From Lutimaribacter_A marinistellae (GTDB lineage: Bacteria; Pseudomonadota; Alphaproteobacteria; Rhodobacterales; Rhodobacteraceae), in the NCBI RefSeq assembly GCF_042648365.1, contig NZ_JBHRXI010000001.1, positions 558,001-622,000 on the forward strand: a stretch of DNA of 64,000 bases. Reading direction: 5' to 3'. The position numbers and the translations under genes are program-made. Positions 35,070 through 44,089 of this stretch are shown here, in pieces (the first letter of the stretch is position 1; every line of letters begins with the position of its first letter). The notes beneath the pieces were generated by a model. It ran no database searches. It worked only from the letters and a program-made list of their open reading frames with translations, and was not told the origin of the DNA.

Positions 35070-35576
35070 CTAGTTCAGAACGAATTCCATCACGAGAATG
35101 TCGCGTACCCTGCCTTCGCCGAGGACAATGTTGATACGCCGCAGGATGTGTCCACGAAGCCTAGACAGGGCGAGCGGGTCGCGCAGATCCGTAACCTCGA
35201 GAGCGCGCAGGTAACCGTTGATCACGTCGACGATTCGCGGCTTCATGCGCTCCACTTCCTGCGCATGGGCGTCCTCGACCTCCAGTTGAGCATGAAAGCG
35301 CAAGTGCAAAAGCTCACCCGTATCGCCCAGTGAAACTATGATCGGGGAAAGATCGACGAATGTGACCTGCGGCAGAGCCGCGACGCCGGAATCGCCGCTG
35401 GGCGCACGCCCCACGTCGTGCTTCGAGGCACCTCCGCCGACATAGGGAAGGGCACCTGTCACGGCGGCATAATAGCCGATCCCAGCCCCGGCTATACCAA
35501 GGATGGCAGCCAGAATGACAGTCATCCTGCCTTTCTTGCCGACCGGCTCCTGAACCTCGACCGTCGCGTCCGTCAT
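35070..35576 (-). CDS. fliL: Flagellar basal body-associated protein FliL
   Basis: A 168-residue FliL: cytoplasmic N-terminus, one transmembrane helix (MTVILAAILGIAGAGIGYYAAV), and the periplasmic stomatin-like domain with FVDLSPIIVSL, LHLRFHAQLEVED, RIVDVINGYLRAL and a terminal DILVMEFVLN. FliL rings surround the stator and stabilise it. ATG 35576 has AGGAGAGG upstream; an ATG ten codons earlier is less likely. First gene of the motor operon, divergent from fliF. Confidence 0.92.
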   Translation of the reverse strand: MTDATVEVQEPVGKKGRMTVILAAILGIAGAGIGYYAAVTGALPYVGGGASKHDVGRAPSGDSGVAALPQVTFVDLSPIIVSLGDTGELLHLRFHAQLEVEDAHAQEVERMKPRIVDVINGYLRALEVTDLRDPLALSRLRGHILRRINIVLGEGRVRDILVMEFVLN

Positions 35577-35618
35577 GGTGTCCTCTCCTTCTGCGAGACC
35601 AGTCATACCCCCCAGAAA

Positions 35619-35633
35619 CTAACCGATTGTTAA
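35619..35633. promoter_or_regulatory. CtrA-like site between fliL and fliF
   Basis: CTAACCGATTGTTAA; on the minus strand it reads TTAACAATCGGTTAG, matching 7 of 8 fixed bases of TTAA-N7-TTAA. It lies 43-57 bases before fliL and 59-73 before fliF, so it could serve both divergent operons. Confidence 0.65.
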
Positions 35634-35691
35634 GGCGCTTCGACCAAACAGAAGGAGCGCCCGGCAGAACGCCGGCGGGACGGAGGTTGAA

Positions 35692-37281
35692 GTGCAGCAG
35701 ATCACGAACATCTGGGCGAATCTTGATTGGCGAAAAAGGATTATCGTTCTGGGGGCTACTCTCGCGGTCTTCGCAAGCCTTGTCGGCATGACGCGAATCG
35801 CGTCTTCCCCGTCGATGACACTTCTATATGCGGGGCTGGAACCAGGCGCTGCCGGAGAGATCGTGCGCGCGCTGGACGCTAAGGGCACGACGTACGAAGT
35901 GCGCGGCGGCTCGATCTACGTTCCCTCGATGGAGCGCGACGAACTCCGCATGACACTTGCGAGCGAAGGCATGCCCGCGAATGGCGGCAAAGGCTATGAG
36001 CTACTCGACTCACTCAGCGGATTCGGCACGACCTCGCAGATGTTCGATGCTGCTTACTGGCGCGCCAAGGAGGGCGAACTGGCCCGTACAATCGTCGCGA
36101 ACCCGCATGTCGCGCAGGCCCGGGTGCATATCGCGAACAGCACGGCCAACCCGTTCCTGCGATCCGCGGACCCGACGGCATCCGTCTCTATCGTCCCAAG
36201 CGGCGGCTCCGTCACACCGGCGCAAGCCAACGCCATCCGGTATCTCGTGGCCTCTGCAGTCACCGGTTTGGAGGTCGAGAATGTCGCGGTGATCGATGCC
36301 ACAGGGGCCGTGATCGGTTCGCCGGAGACAACCCCCGCGGCCAGCACGGCCGAGGATCGGGCGCAGCAATTGCGCGAACGCGTGCTCCGCCTTGTCGAGG
36401 CGCGCGTGGGCCGGGGCAACGCGGTTGTCGAGGTCAGCGTCGAAACCGTTACTGAAACGGAATCCATTCGCGAACGCCGAATCGATCCCAATGGAAGGGT
36501 GGCCATCAGCACTGATGTCGAGGAACGGTCCGACACTTCTCGTAACCAGTCCGCGGACGTCACGGTTGCCTCGAATCTACCGGATGGCGATGGCGCCACA
36601 GGCGATGAATCCAATTCGAGCACCAGCGAGACTCGTGAGCGCGTGAATTACGAGGTCTCTGAAACAGAGCTGGAGATTGTTCGGGTTCCCGGAGCGATCA
36701 AGCGTCTTTCGGTCGCGGTGCTCGTCGACGGGATTCGCGGAACCGACGAGGCTGGCGCGGCGACCATTGCCGAGCGTCCGGAAGGCGAGATGGAGGCCCT
36801 GCGCGAACTGGTCGAATCGGCCGTGGGCTTCGACGCCGCACGCGGTGACGTGATCACGTTGAAGTCGATGGACCTGCCCTCGGTCGCACCGCAAGGCACG
36901 GTGGCCAATGCCTCGGCCTGGCCCGATTTCTTGGCTGATCCGATGGCGATTCTTCAGATGGCGACCTTGGCCCTGGTTTCTCTGATCCTTGGATTTTTCG
37001 TCATACGCCCGGTTTTGATGCGCCCTGCGCCCGACACTTTGAGCTTGCCACCCGGTGATCCTGCAAACGGCGCAGATGTCACAGCCCCGCCCGTGCTCAT
37101 GGGCGAAGTCCAGAACGAGGACGGCAGCTTTGGCACTGCCGGCGATGGGCAGCTGCCCGCCATCGCAGCAACTCCCAGCGAGGATGCCGTCGCACGGCTG
37201 CAAATGATGATAGGCGACAAGCAGGAAGAAACCGTCGAAATCCTGCGTAGTTGGCTTGAGGAACGAGAGGAGAAAGCGTGA
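35692..37281 (+). CDS. fliF: Flagellar MS-ring protein FliF
   Basis: A 529-residue FliF: first transmembrane helix about residues 20-40, periplasmic ring-building motifs with YEVRGGSIYVP, GKGYELLDSLSGFGTTSQMFDAAYWRAKEGELARTI-type segment, and REQLRERVLRLVEARVGRGNAVVEVS; second helix near 420-445; the FliG-binding C-terminal tail ends DKQEETVEILRSWLEER. No fliG is present in this window. GTG start at 35692 with CGGAGG upstream. Confidence 0.94.
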   Translation: MQQITNIWANLDWRKRIIVLGATLAVFASLVGMTRIASSPSMTLLYAGLEPGAAGEIVRALDAKGTTYEVRGGSIYVPSMERDELRMTLASEGMPANGGKGYELLDSLSGFGTTSQMFDAAYWRAKEGELARTIVANPHVAQARVHIANSTANPFLRSADPTASVSIVPSGGSVTPAQANAIRYLVASAVTGLEVENVAVIDATGAVIGSPETTPAASTAEDRAQQLRERVLRLVEARVGRGNAVVEVSVETVTETESIRERRIDPNGRVAISTDVEERSDTSRNQSADVTVASNLPDGDGATGDESNSSTSETRERVNYEVSETELEIVRVPGAIKRLSVAVLVDGIRGTDEAGAATIAERPEGEMEALRELVESAVGFDAARGDVITLKSMDLPSVAPQGTVANASAWPDFLADPMAILQMATLALVSLILGFFVIRPVLMRPAPDTLSLPPGDPANGADVTAPPVLMGEVQNEDGSFGTAGDGQLPAIAATPSEDAVARLQMMIGDKQEETVEILRSWLEEREEKA

Positions 37282-37880
37282 TGACCATCGCTCATCTCCT
37301 CCAGGATTTCGAAACGGACCCGCTGAACGCTGACAAGGTCCATCTCATGTCCGAAGAAGCGCTCGAGGAACATCGCCTCAAGGCTTTCGACCAAGGATAC
37401 TCTGCCGGTTGGGACGATGCCGCGGCAGCGCAAGCCGACCAGAAAACGGATGTCGCCGCAGCACTTGCCCGCACTCTCGAAGACGCATCCTTCACCTACC
37501 AGGAAGCGCTCGCACAGCTCAGCGCGGCACTCGATCCCATGTTCAAGCGCCTTGTCGATACCGTCCTGCCTGGTGCTCTCAAGGACGGTTACGGCATGCA
37601 CCTGGTCGAACAGTTACATGAGATGGCTCGCGGGCAAACCAGCCAACCGGCGCTGGTCGTCGTTCCCAATGGGGCAGGCGCAATCCTCAAGCCTCTGCTC
37701 GAACGCGAATTCGCAATGCCCGTTCAGATCGTCGAAGAGGCCTCCCTGCCCCCCGGGCAGGCCAGCCTTCGCATCGGCAATGCGGAGCGCGCCGTGGATT
37801 GCGATGCGCTGATGGCAGCGCTTGCAACGGCACTCGAGTCTTTCACCTACCACGCCAAGGAGGCCGCCCAGAATGTCTAA
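37281..37880 (+). CDS. fliH: FliH-like flagellar export ATPase regulator
   Basis: A 199-residue acidic protein in the position of fliH between fliF and fliN. An N-terminal EEALEEHRLKAFDQGYSAGWDDA segment is typical of the FliH/HrpE region, followed by helical residues and a C-terminal domain ending in AVDCDALMAALATALESF. Sequence similarity to E. coli FliH is weak by eye, so the call rests on the AFDQGYSAGWDD motif and context. ATG 37281 overlaps the fliF stop by one base. Confidence 0.7.
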   Translation: MTIAHLLQDFETDPLNADKVHLMSEEALEEHRLKAFDQGYSAGWDDAAAAQADQKTDVAAALARTLEDASFTYQEALAQLSAALDPMFKRLVDTVLPGALKDGYGMHLVEQLHEMARGQTSQPALVVVPNGAGAILKPLLEREFAMPVQIVEEASLPPGQASLRIGNAERAVDCDALMAALATALESFTYHAKEAAQNV

Positions 37881-38157
37881 ATCGACGAGCCGACCCGACA
37901 CTCCGAACCCGTTCGAAGCCGTACCGATCGAAATCACCGTTTCGGTCGGGCGCGCAAGGCCACTCATCAAAGAGCTCGCCACCTTGGGCGAAAACGCGGT
38001 TCTCACTCTTGACCGCCGTGTCGAAGATCCGGTGGAGCTTTACGTCGGTGACCAATTGGTGGCCCGAGGCCAACTCGAAGAGATGGAAGGCGAGGCTGCG
38101 GGTCAACTCGCCGTTCGCCTTACCGAGGTTTCGAACGTGAAGACCGGCCTCGAATGA
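37873..38157 (+). CDS. fliN: Flagellar motor switch protein FliN
   Basis: A 94-residue SpoA-domain protein: VPIEITVSVGRARPLIKELATLGENAVLTLDRRVEDPVELYVGDQLVARG is the FliN/SpoA core. FliN forms the lower C-ring with FliM; no fliM occurs in the window. It overlaps fliH by 8 bases and fliP by 4 bases, fixing the start at MSKSTS rather than at an upstream in-frame ATG. Confidence 0.92.
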   Translation: MSKSTSRPDTPNPFEAVPIEITVSVGRARPLIKELATLGENAVLTLDRRVEDPVELYVGDQLVARGQLEEMEGEAAGQLAVRLTEVSNVKTGLE

Positions 38158-38891
38158 AACACGCAGGCCTGGTTCTCGCCATTCTGGCGATGACAATCGC
38201 AATTCCGGGTCAGGCCGTTGCGCAGGACGTTACGGTCAACCTTGGAGCGGACAGCTCGCTTTCGGGCCGTGCGATCCAGCTGATCCTGCTGATCACGGTT
38301 CTCAGCCTTGCGCCGGGCCTTGCGATCATGGTGACCTGTTTTCCATTTCTCGTGACCGTACTGGCAATTCTGCGCCAAGGGATCGGGCTTCAGCAATCGC
38401 CACCCAACATGCTGATCGTCAGCCTGGCGCTTTTCCTCACATATTTCGTGATGGAACCGGTCTTTACCCAGGCTTGGCAGACCGGCCTGCGCCCCTTGAT
38501 CGACGAAGAAATGGCACTGGAACCGGCCTTGCGGTCTGCCATCGAACCATTCCGCAATTTCATGGCTTCAAGGGTAGATGCCGAAACCTTTGCCGCAATC
38601 GCCGCCTTGCGGCCCGACGGCATAGCAGTAAGCCCAGCTCCGGACGCGTCGCTTTCGGTCCTCGTACCTTCTTTCATGCTGTCCGAGATCGCTCGCGCCT
38701 TCCAGATCGGCTTTCTGGTATTCCTGCCGTTTCTTGTGATCGATCTCGTGGTCGCAGCGGTTCTCATGTCCATGGGTATGATGATGGTCCCGCCCGCGAC
38801 GGTCGCGCTGCCTTTCAAGCTGGCATTTTTCGTCATCGCCGATGGTTGGACCCTGATCGCCTCGGCGCTCGTCCGCAGTTACCTGCCATAA
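38154..38891 (+). CDS. fliP: Flagellar export gate protein FliP
   Basis: A 245-residue FliP: signal peptide, LILLITVLSLAPGLAIMVTCF, the QSPPNMLIVSLALFLTYFVMEPVF segment, VLVPSFMLSEIARAFQIGFLVFLPFLVIDLVV and MGMMMVPPATVALPFKLAFFV. These are hallmark regions. FliP builds the export gate with FliQ and FliR, which are encoded elsewhere in the cluster. ATGA overlap with fliN. Confidence 0.96.
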   Translation: MKHAGLVLAILAMTIAIPGQAVAQDVTVNLGADSSLSGRAIQLILLITVLSLAPGLAIMVTCFPFLVTVLAILRQGIGLQQSPPNMLIVSLALFLTYFVMEPVFTQAWQTGLRPLIDEEMALEPALRSAIEPFRNFMASRVDAETFAAIAALRPDGIAVSPAPDASLSVLVPSFMLSEIARAFQIGFLVFLPFLVIDLVVAAVLMSMGMMMVPPATVALPFKLAFFVIADGWTLIASALVRSYLP

Positions 38892-39133
38892 GATCATCAA
38901 TTGTGCCGAAGCTCCCGCGCTTGGTTGTTCCCTGATCCAGATCGCGATCGGTGTCGGCAGAACGGCCACGTTCCGAGCGACGTTGACGCCTGTCTTTGAA
39001 CCTTGCCGGCGCTCGCACTCACGTCTCTACGCGCCTTATGGTTCCGCCCTTCAGAACGGCTCCATCCGCGACGGGAGAGCATCTCGGACAGGGGGCCGCG
39101 TTCACCCGGTATGCTTACGCCAGTGTCTCGGGA
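38892..39133. other. Non-coding gap between convergent fliP and flgI
   Basis: 242 bases without a credible gene. Short overlapping open frames on both strands have no ribosome sites. I see no strong hairpin with a T-run, so termination of the two convergent operons is unexplained. Confidence 0.4.
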
Positions 39134-40234
39134 TCAGTGCACGATGAACTCTGCGTGCAGGGCGCCGGCCGCCTTGATCGTTTTGAGAATGTCGATCATG
39201 TCGCGTGGCGAAACGCCCAAGGCATTCAAACCGGCAACTACTTCGGAAAGCGACGTGCTCTCGGGCAGCTCGGCCAGCCCTGTTCCCTCGTCCTCTTCGA
39301 TCTGAGCGTTGGTGCGCGGAACGGCGACCGTCTGACCGTCCGAGAACGGGTTCGGTTGAACGACAATGGGCGCCTCTTCGACCCGCAAGGTCAGATTGCC
39401 CTGTGACACGGCGACGCGCGAGATCCGCACATCGTCGCCCATCACGATCGTACCCGACCGTTGATCGACCACGACCCTGGCCTTGCGCTCGGGCTCGACC
39501 AGGATGTTCTCGATCCGCCCGATGGCATGGGCCACCGACACCGACCGGGTCGCGGGTACATCCAACTCGATGGTTCCCGAGTCCCGCATTACGGCTACCG
39601 GGGCGTTAAATTCGGAGTTCACCGCTCGCTCGATGCGGCCTGCCGTGGTGAAATCAGGCTCTCGCAAGGCCAGACGAAGGCTGGTCAACGACCCGAGGTC
39701 AAAGGCGACCTCACGCTCGACCCGCGCACCCGAGGGGATCACGCCGGAGGTTGGTACGCCCCGCGTGACCGAGGCCGCATCACCTTCGGCAACGGTCCCG
39801 CCAGCCAGCACGGTGCCCTGCGCAACCGCGTAAATCTGACCATCGGCGGCATTGAGCGCCGTCATGATCAGAGTACCGCCGAGCAAGCTCTTGGAATCGC
39901 CGATTGCCGAGACCGTTACGTCGATCTGGCTTCCCACCCGGGCAAAAGGGGGCAAGGCGGCGGTGACTAACACGGCTGCCACGTTCTTGGGGCGGAACTG
40001 CTCTCCATCGACGTTTACGCCCAGACGCTCGAGCACGTTCGACATGATTTCTTCGGTGAAGGGCGTGTTGCGCAGGCCATCGCCCGTGCCGTTGAGGCCG
40101 ACGACAAGGCCATATCCGACCAGATCGTTGCCACGCACCCCGTCAAAATCGACAAGATCCTTCAGTCGGATCGACCCGGCCTGAGATGTGACGGGCAGGA
40201 GGACAGCAATACAGAAAAGCAGGATACGGATCAT
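39134..40234 (-). CDS. flgI: Flagellar P-ring protein FlgI
   Basis: A 366-residue FlgI with a signal peptide (to about residue 19), RLKDLVDFDGVRGNDLVGYGLVVGLNGTGDG, ARVGSQIDVTVSAIGDSKSLLGGTLIMTAL and a C-terminal GVSPRDMIDILKTIKAAGALHAE. It forms the periplasmic P-ring around the rod. Last gene of the flgE-flgK-flgL-flgI operon; ATGA overlap with flgL. Confidence 0.96.
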   Translation of the reverse strand: MIRILLFCIAVLLPVTSQAGSIRLKDLVDFDGVRGNDLVGYGLVVGLNGTGDGLRNTPFTEEIMSNVLERLGVNVDGEQFRPKNVAAVLVTAALPPFARVGSQIDVTVSAIGDSKSLLGGTLIMTALNAADGQIYAVAQGTVLAGGTVAEGDAASVTRGVPTSGVIPSGARVEREVAFDLGSLTSLRLALREPDFTTAGRIERAVNSEFNAPVAVMRDSGTIELDVPATRSVSVAHAIGRIENILVEPERKARVVVDQRSGTIVMGDDVRISRVAVSQGNLTLRVEEAPIVVQPNPFSDGQTVAVPRTNAQIEEDEGTGLAELPESTSLSEVVAGLNALGVSPRDMIDILKTIKAAGALHAEFIVH

Positions 40235-41235
40235 TTCAGGTAATTCACCAATGATAATTGCGCATTCCGCACCGTTACAGAATACAAGGCATCAAGCTGC
40301 CCCTGGGCGGCCTGAAGCCGCGTCGCGGTATCATAAGGATCCGCGCCGATCAGTTCGTTCCGCGCGATTTCGAGGCTCGACCGCGCCGCCGCATTGCGGG
40401 CAGCCGCTTGACCGATACGATCCTGGGCCGCACCGACCTTGCCTTGCAGACCGATGACCTTGTCACCGGTATTGGCGAGGGCAACGCCCAATTCGCGGGC
40501 GAGGACGCCGCGTTGTTCCATCGACAGGCTCAGAGCGGGGTCATCGTTCAGCGCGGCTACCGCCGCCGCCATCAGCCCATCGCGCAAGGCAGGGTCCATT
40601 ACCGTGAGATCCAGCGCAACCGTCTCGCGTTCGGAAACCTGCATTGCGGAAAGCGCCGTGTCGCTGCCGCCGTAAAGAGTCGCAAACCCGGCCGGATCCT
40701 GAAACCAATCCTGCGCCTTTTCGATTGCGTCTCGCGCCGATCCCGCGCCTTCGAGGGCTTCTTTGAGTCTGGCGAGCAGGATATCGGCCTGTGGCAAGGG
40801 CGTGCTGTCCGTTGCCACCCCCGCGAAAACGCTACGCCCGCCTACACGCGTGTTGAGCGACGAGATCATGTCCTCCAACGCACCACGCGCCTCGGTCGCA
40901 AGGATACCGTGTTGCCCCGCCATTCCCGCGGAATCGGCCTGTAGCAGGACCGTCGACAAACCGCTCGACCGATCGGCGACGCGGGTCAGACCCGCCTGCA
41001 TCGCGTCTGCGAATAACCGGGCCTCGGTCCCAGAGATCCTGAACGCGTCGAGGCGCGACATGCCACGCTCGATATCGGTCACGTGAGAGTAGTCGCCTGC
41101 AAGATGCGCGGAAACATCGCTAACCCGGCCACTGCTCAACTCTTTCGAGAGACGTTCGACATCTGAGCGGATCTCGGCGCTGCGGGTCTTGAGCATCAGC
41201 CCGCGGGCGAGATCTCCGACGGAAGTCATGGTCAT
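40231..41235 (-). CDS. flgL: Flagellar hook-filament junction protein FlgL (HAP3)
   Basis: A 334-residue flagellin-like junction protein. N-terminal coiled-coil residues (SAEIRSDVERLSKELSSGRVSD) and the C-terminal helix ending VTVRNAQLSLVNYLK match the flagellin fold, and position after flgK supports FlgL rather than flagellin. Two in-frame ATGs, 41235 and 41229, are possible starts. It lies 4 bases from the flgK stop. Confidence 0.88.
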   Translation of the reverse strand: MTMTSVGDLARGLMLKTRSAEIRSDVERLSKELSSGRVSDVSAHLAGDYSHVTDIERGMSRLDAFRISGTEARLFADAMQAGLTRVADRSSGLSTVLLQADSAGMAGQHGILATEARGALEDMISSLNTRVGGRSVFAGVATDSTPLPQADILLARLKEALEGAGSARDAIEKAQDWFQDPAGFATLYGGSDTALSAMQVSERETVALDLTVMDPALRDGLMAAAVAALNDDPALSLSMEQRGVLARELGVALANTGDKVIGLQGKVGAAQDRIGQAAARNAAARSSLEIARNELIGADPYDTATRLQAAQGQLDALYSVTVRNAQLSLVNYLK

Positions 41236-41239
41236 GTCA

Positions 41240-42664
41240 TTAGATCCTCAGCAATTGATCCATCATGTCGTCGAGGGTTTCCAGCAAGCGCGCATTCGCG
41301 GCATAGACCTGCTCCACCCGCATCAGCGATTGCAGCTCTGTATCCGTATCGACGCCCTTTTCCATTTCGAGACGCTGCATCTCGACCGCCTCGCTGTTGG
41401 CTCGGGCCAGTTTCTGGTCTGCCTGATGTGCGCGTCCCCCCGAACGAGACATCACGGCGTTTGCAAGATCCGAGGCCGTCATAGCTCCGCTTCCCAGGAC
41501 AAGGTCCGATTGCGCACGCGCATTTTCGAGCGCGGACACAAAGCCCTGCAACAGTCGGGCCTCGCCCGGCGGGCCGGGCGTTGTGGCGCCAAGCCCGTCG
41601 CGCAGTCGCCAACTCTGACCTGGCGACAGGACCTCTGACAGCGCGATCCGACTTGCGAGACCGGTGGTATCGCCATCGAAACGTTTGCCACCGTCCGTAA
41701 ACATTCCGGCTGCGGCGGCGCCAAGGGTCGCATCTAGGCCAGGGGCCTGAAACCGTTCGACAAGGTCGCGCGCCATGGCGTCCAGATCGGCCTGCGCCTC
41801 GGCGCCCAGAACGTCACGGATGTCGAACTGCGCGGCGAGCGAGCCACCCGCCAGAGCCTTGGTGCCTATGGGCACCCCGTTGACAGCGACACCGCCGAGT
41901 GCGCCGTTTTCAAACGTCATGTGCGCCGTGACGAGGCCGGTTTCCCGGAACGTCACGTCGGCTGCCTTCCCGTCCAGCAGGATCGCGCCCCCATCGGTGT
42001 AGAGCGCAACTGCATCCCGGCCCCTCGGAACCTCGTTTACCGGGACGATCCTGTTTATCTCGTCGATCAGGGTCTGACGGCGATCCAAAAGGCTCGACAC
42101 ATCCTCACCGCTTGCCCGTAGTGCGGGGATCTTTCCGTTCGCAACCTCTACCTCCGTCAGCAGGCGCCCCAAGCTGTCGACCTGGCGCGCGATCTCACGG
42201 TCGGCATCAGTGCGCGCCTGCTGCACTTCGCGCGCCGCCATGTTGAGCGACGTGGCGAGGTCAGACGCCGAGGCAACCGCTGCATCCAGGCGGACGGCCG
42301 AACCGGGAAGGCTGGCTGCCTCGATGAGGCGCGACTCCAAGGCCGCAACGTGTCCGGCAAGCGAGGTTTCTTCTCCGACCGTGCCGCTTACCCGTTCCAT
42401 CCGCGAATGAAAGCCGTCGATCGTCTTGGCATGGCCCAACACAGCCTCCGCCTCTCGCCGGTTGGCGATCAGCACCGGATCGGTATGCCTGCGGACCCCC
42501 GCAAATCCGACACCGCTACCAAGTGCGTCCCCAACCAGCTCGAGGCTTCGCCGCGCGTATCCCGGTGTCAGCGCGTTCGCGATATTGTCCGAAATCAGCG
42601 AGGATGTCCGGCTGGCGGCGGTCAGACCACTCAGGGCCGAATTGAAGGCAGTGGAAATGCTCAT
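41240..42664 (-). CDS. flgK: Flagellar hook-associated protein FlgK (HAP1)
   Basis: A 474-residue FlgK: N-terminal SISTAFNSALSGLTAASRTSSLISDNIANALTPGYARRSLEL and a C-terminal SLMRVEQVYAANARLLETLDDMMDQLLRI are diagnostic of axial proteins. It forms the first hook-filament junction zone. Somewhat shorter than E. coli FlgK (547), as usual for this group. It follows flgE by 32 bases. Confidence 0.95.
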   Translation of the reverse strand: MSISTAFNSALSGLTAASRTSSLISDNIANALTPGYARRSLELVGDALGSGVGFAGVRRHTDPVLIANRREAEAVLGHAKTIDGFHSRMERVSGTVGEETSLAGHVAALESRLIEAASLPGSAVRLDAAVASASDLATSLNMAAREVQQARTDADREIARQVDSLGRLLTEVEVANGKIPALRASGEDVSSLLDRRQTLIDEINRIVPVNEVPRGRDAVALYTDGGAILLDGKAADVTFRETGLVTAHMTFENGALGGVAVNGVPIGTKALAGGSLAAQFDIRDVLGAEAQADLDAMARDLVERFQAPGLDATLGAAAAGMFTDGGKRFDGDTTGLASRIALSEVLSPGQSWRLRDGLGATTPGPPGEARLLQGFVSALENARAQSDLVLGSGAMTASDLANAVMSRSGGRAHQADQKLARANSEAVEMQRLEMEKGVDTDTELQSLMRVEQVYAANARLLETLDDMMDQLLRI

Positions 42665-42696
42665 GCCGCACCTCTCATAGAATGATCATGACGACG

Positions 42697-43998
42697 TCAG
42701 CGTTTGATGTTCGTTGTTTCCTGCAGCATCTCGTCAACGGTCTGGATGACCTTGGCGCTGGAGGAATAGGCCCTTTGTGTCTGGATCATAGAGGTCAATT
42801 CCGTTGCCACGTCGGTGGTCGATTCCTCGCGTGCAAAGGACACCAGGTCACCTGTCGGACCGTCACCGGCATTCCACAGAAAGATCGGCCCGCTTTCCCG
42901 TGACGGCGCATAAGTCTGCTTGTCCAGCGGGGTCATTCCGTTCGGATTGGGAAGATCCACCAGAGGGACCTGGAAAATCCGCCGGCTGGCCCCCGTGTCA
43001 AAGAAAGCGTGAACATAGCCGTTTTCGTCGACCTCGACACGGGTCATGCTGCCCACCGCCGATCCGTCCTTTTCGATCGACACAGGCGCAAAGCGGTCGG
43101 AAAGCTGCGTCAGCCCACTTGGGTCGCCAAGCTGTCCAAGTCCGATTTCGATCGGTCCGCCCGCCGCCTCGACAACCACACTTCCAGTCGCAGGATCATA
43201 ACTGCCGCCGCTGGTCATTGTGACCGAGGAAAGCGTCCCGCCACTGGCCCGATCATCGGTAAAGCTCAGCGTGTATTCTCCCACGACGGTGTCGCCTGAC
43301 GCGGTATCGCGCAAGCGCATGGTCCACTGGTTGGATTCGCCTGAGGCAGGAATCGTCGGAACGAATTCGATCCGGATGCTTTCGGACTTGCCGAGGTTGT
43401 CGAAATACTCGACCGAGAGGTTCTGCACTTCCCCCTCCGAACCGGCCTCGGTCTGTGTCGCGGGAAGGTTGATGCCCAGTGCGATCCGGGTCGTGGGCGA
43501 ACCCGAGAGTTGGTTGACCTTGAGCTCCACAGGTTCCAGCCCCTCCGCCGTGTCGCGCGGATAGGTCGGTATCGTGCCATCGGGCGCAGCTGGCCATCCC
43601 AGCAGGACGAGGCCCGATTCGGTCACCAGCCTGCCGACATCGTCGGTGCGAAACGATCCGGTCGTGGTCAGCCGCATCTGTGGCGCACCATTGTCGGCGT
43701 TCAGTTCGGGTACGGATGCCACGGGAAGCATCCCGCGCCCGCGAACCGCAAGATCGGTCGCGTTCGACGTAGTAACAAGTGAGCCGCGTTCGTCGATCAT
43801 GCGCTGCGCGGTTGTACGCACACCGCCGGCGGCATACTTGCCCCCGTTGCCCGCGTTCACCACCGAGTGGAAATCGGTTTCGACCCTTTTGTAGCCGAAC
43901 GTCGACGAGTTCGCGATGTTGTCCGAAATCGTCGCCAGCCGGCTGGCATTCGCGGTCAGCGCCGCCACACCGGCATTAAGCGAGGAAGAGATCGTCAT
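42697..43998 (-). CDS. flgE: Flagellar hook protein FlgE
   Basis: A 433-residue hook protein: SLNAGVAALTANASRLATISDNIANSSTFGYKRVETDF at the N-terminus, a variable middle, and the C-terminal EESTTDVATELTSMIQTQRAYSSSAKVIQTVDEMLQETTN. I start at 43998 with AAGGCGG upstream rather than seven codons earlier. A CtrA-like site lies 59-73 bases before this start. It heads flgE-flgK-flgL-flgI. Confidence 0.95.
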   Translation of the reverse strand: MTISSSLNAGVAALTANASRLATISDNIANSSTFGYKRVETDFHSVVNAGNGGKYAAGGVRTTAQRMIDERGSLVTTSNATDLAVRGRGMLPVASVPELNADNGAPQMRLTTTGSFRTDDVGRLVTESGLVLLGWPAAPDGTIPTYPRDTAEGLEPVELKVNQLSGSPTTRIALGINLPATQTEAGSEGEVQNLSVEYFDNLGKSESIRIEFVPTIPASGESNQWTMRLRDTASGDTVVGEYTLSFTDDRASGGTLSSVTMTSGGSYDPATGSVVVEAAGGPIEIGLGQLGDPSGLTQLSDRFAPVSIEKDGSAVGSMTRVEVDENGYVHAFFDTGASRRIFQVPLVDLPNPNGMTPLDKQTYAPSRESGPIFLWNAGDGPTGDLVSFAREESTTDVATELTSMIQTQRAYSSSAKVIQTVDEMLQETTNIKR

Positions 43999-44056
43999 TG
44001 GGCCGCCTTTCTGCTGCATCGGTCGGATCGTGATGCAACAGCTACCGTGCGCCCGC

Positions 44057-44071
44057 TTAACAGGCGGCTAA
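44057..44071. promoter_or_regulatory. CtrA-like site before flgE
   Basis: TTAACAGGCGGCTAA matches 7 of 8 fixed bases of TTAA-N7-TTAA, 59-73 bases upstream of the flgE start. Confidence 0.6.
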
Positions 44072-44089
44072 CGGCGGCAAGATTCCCTC

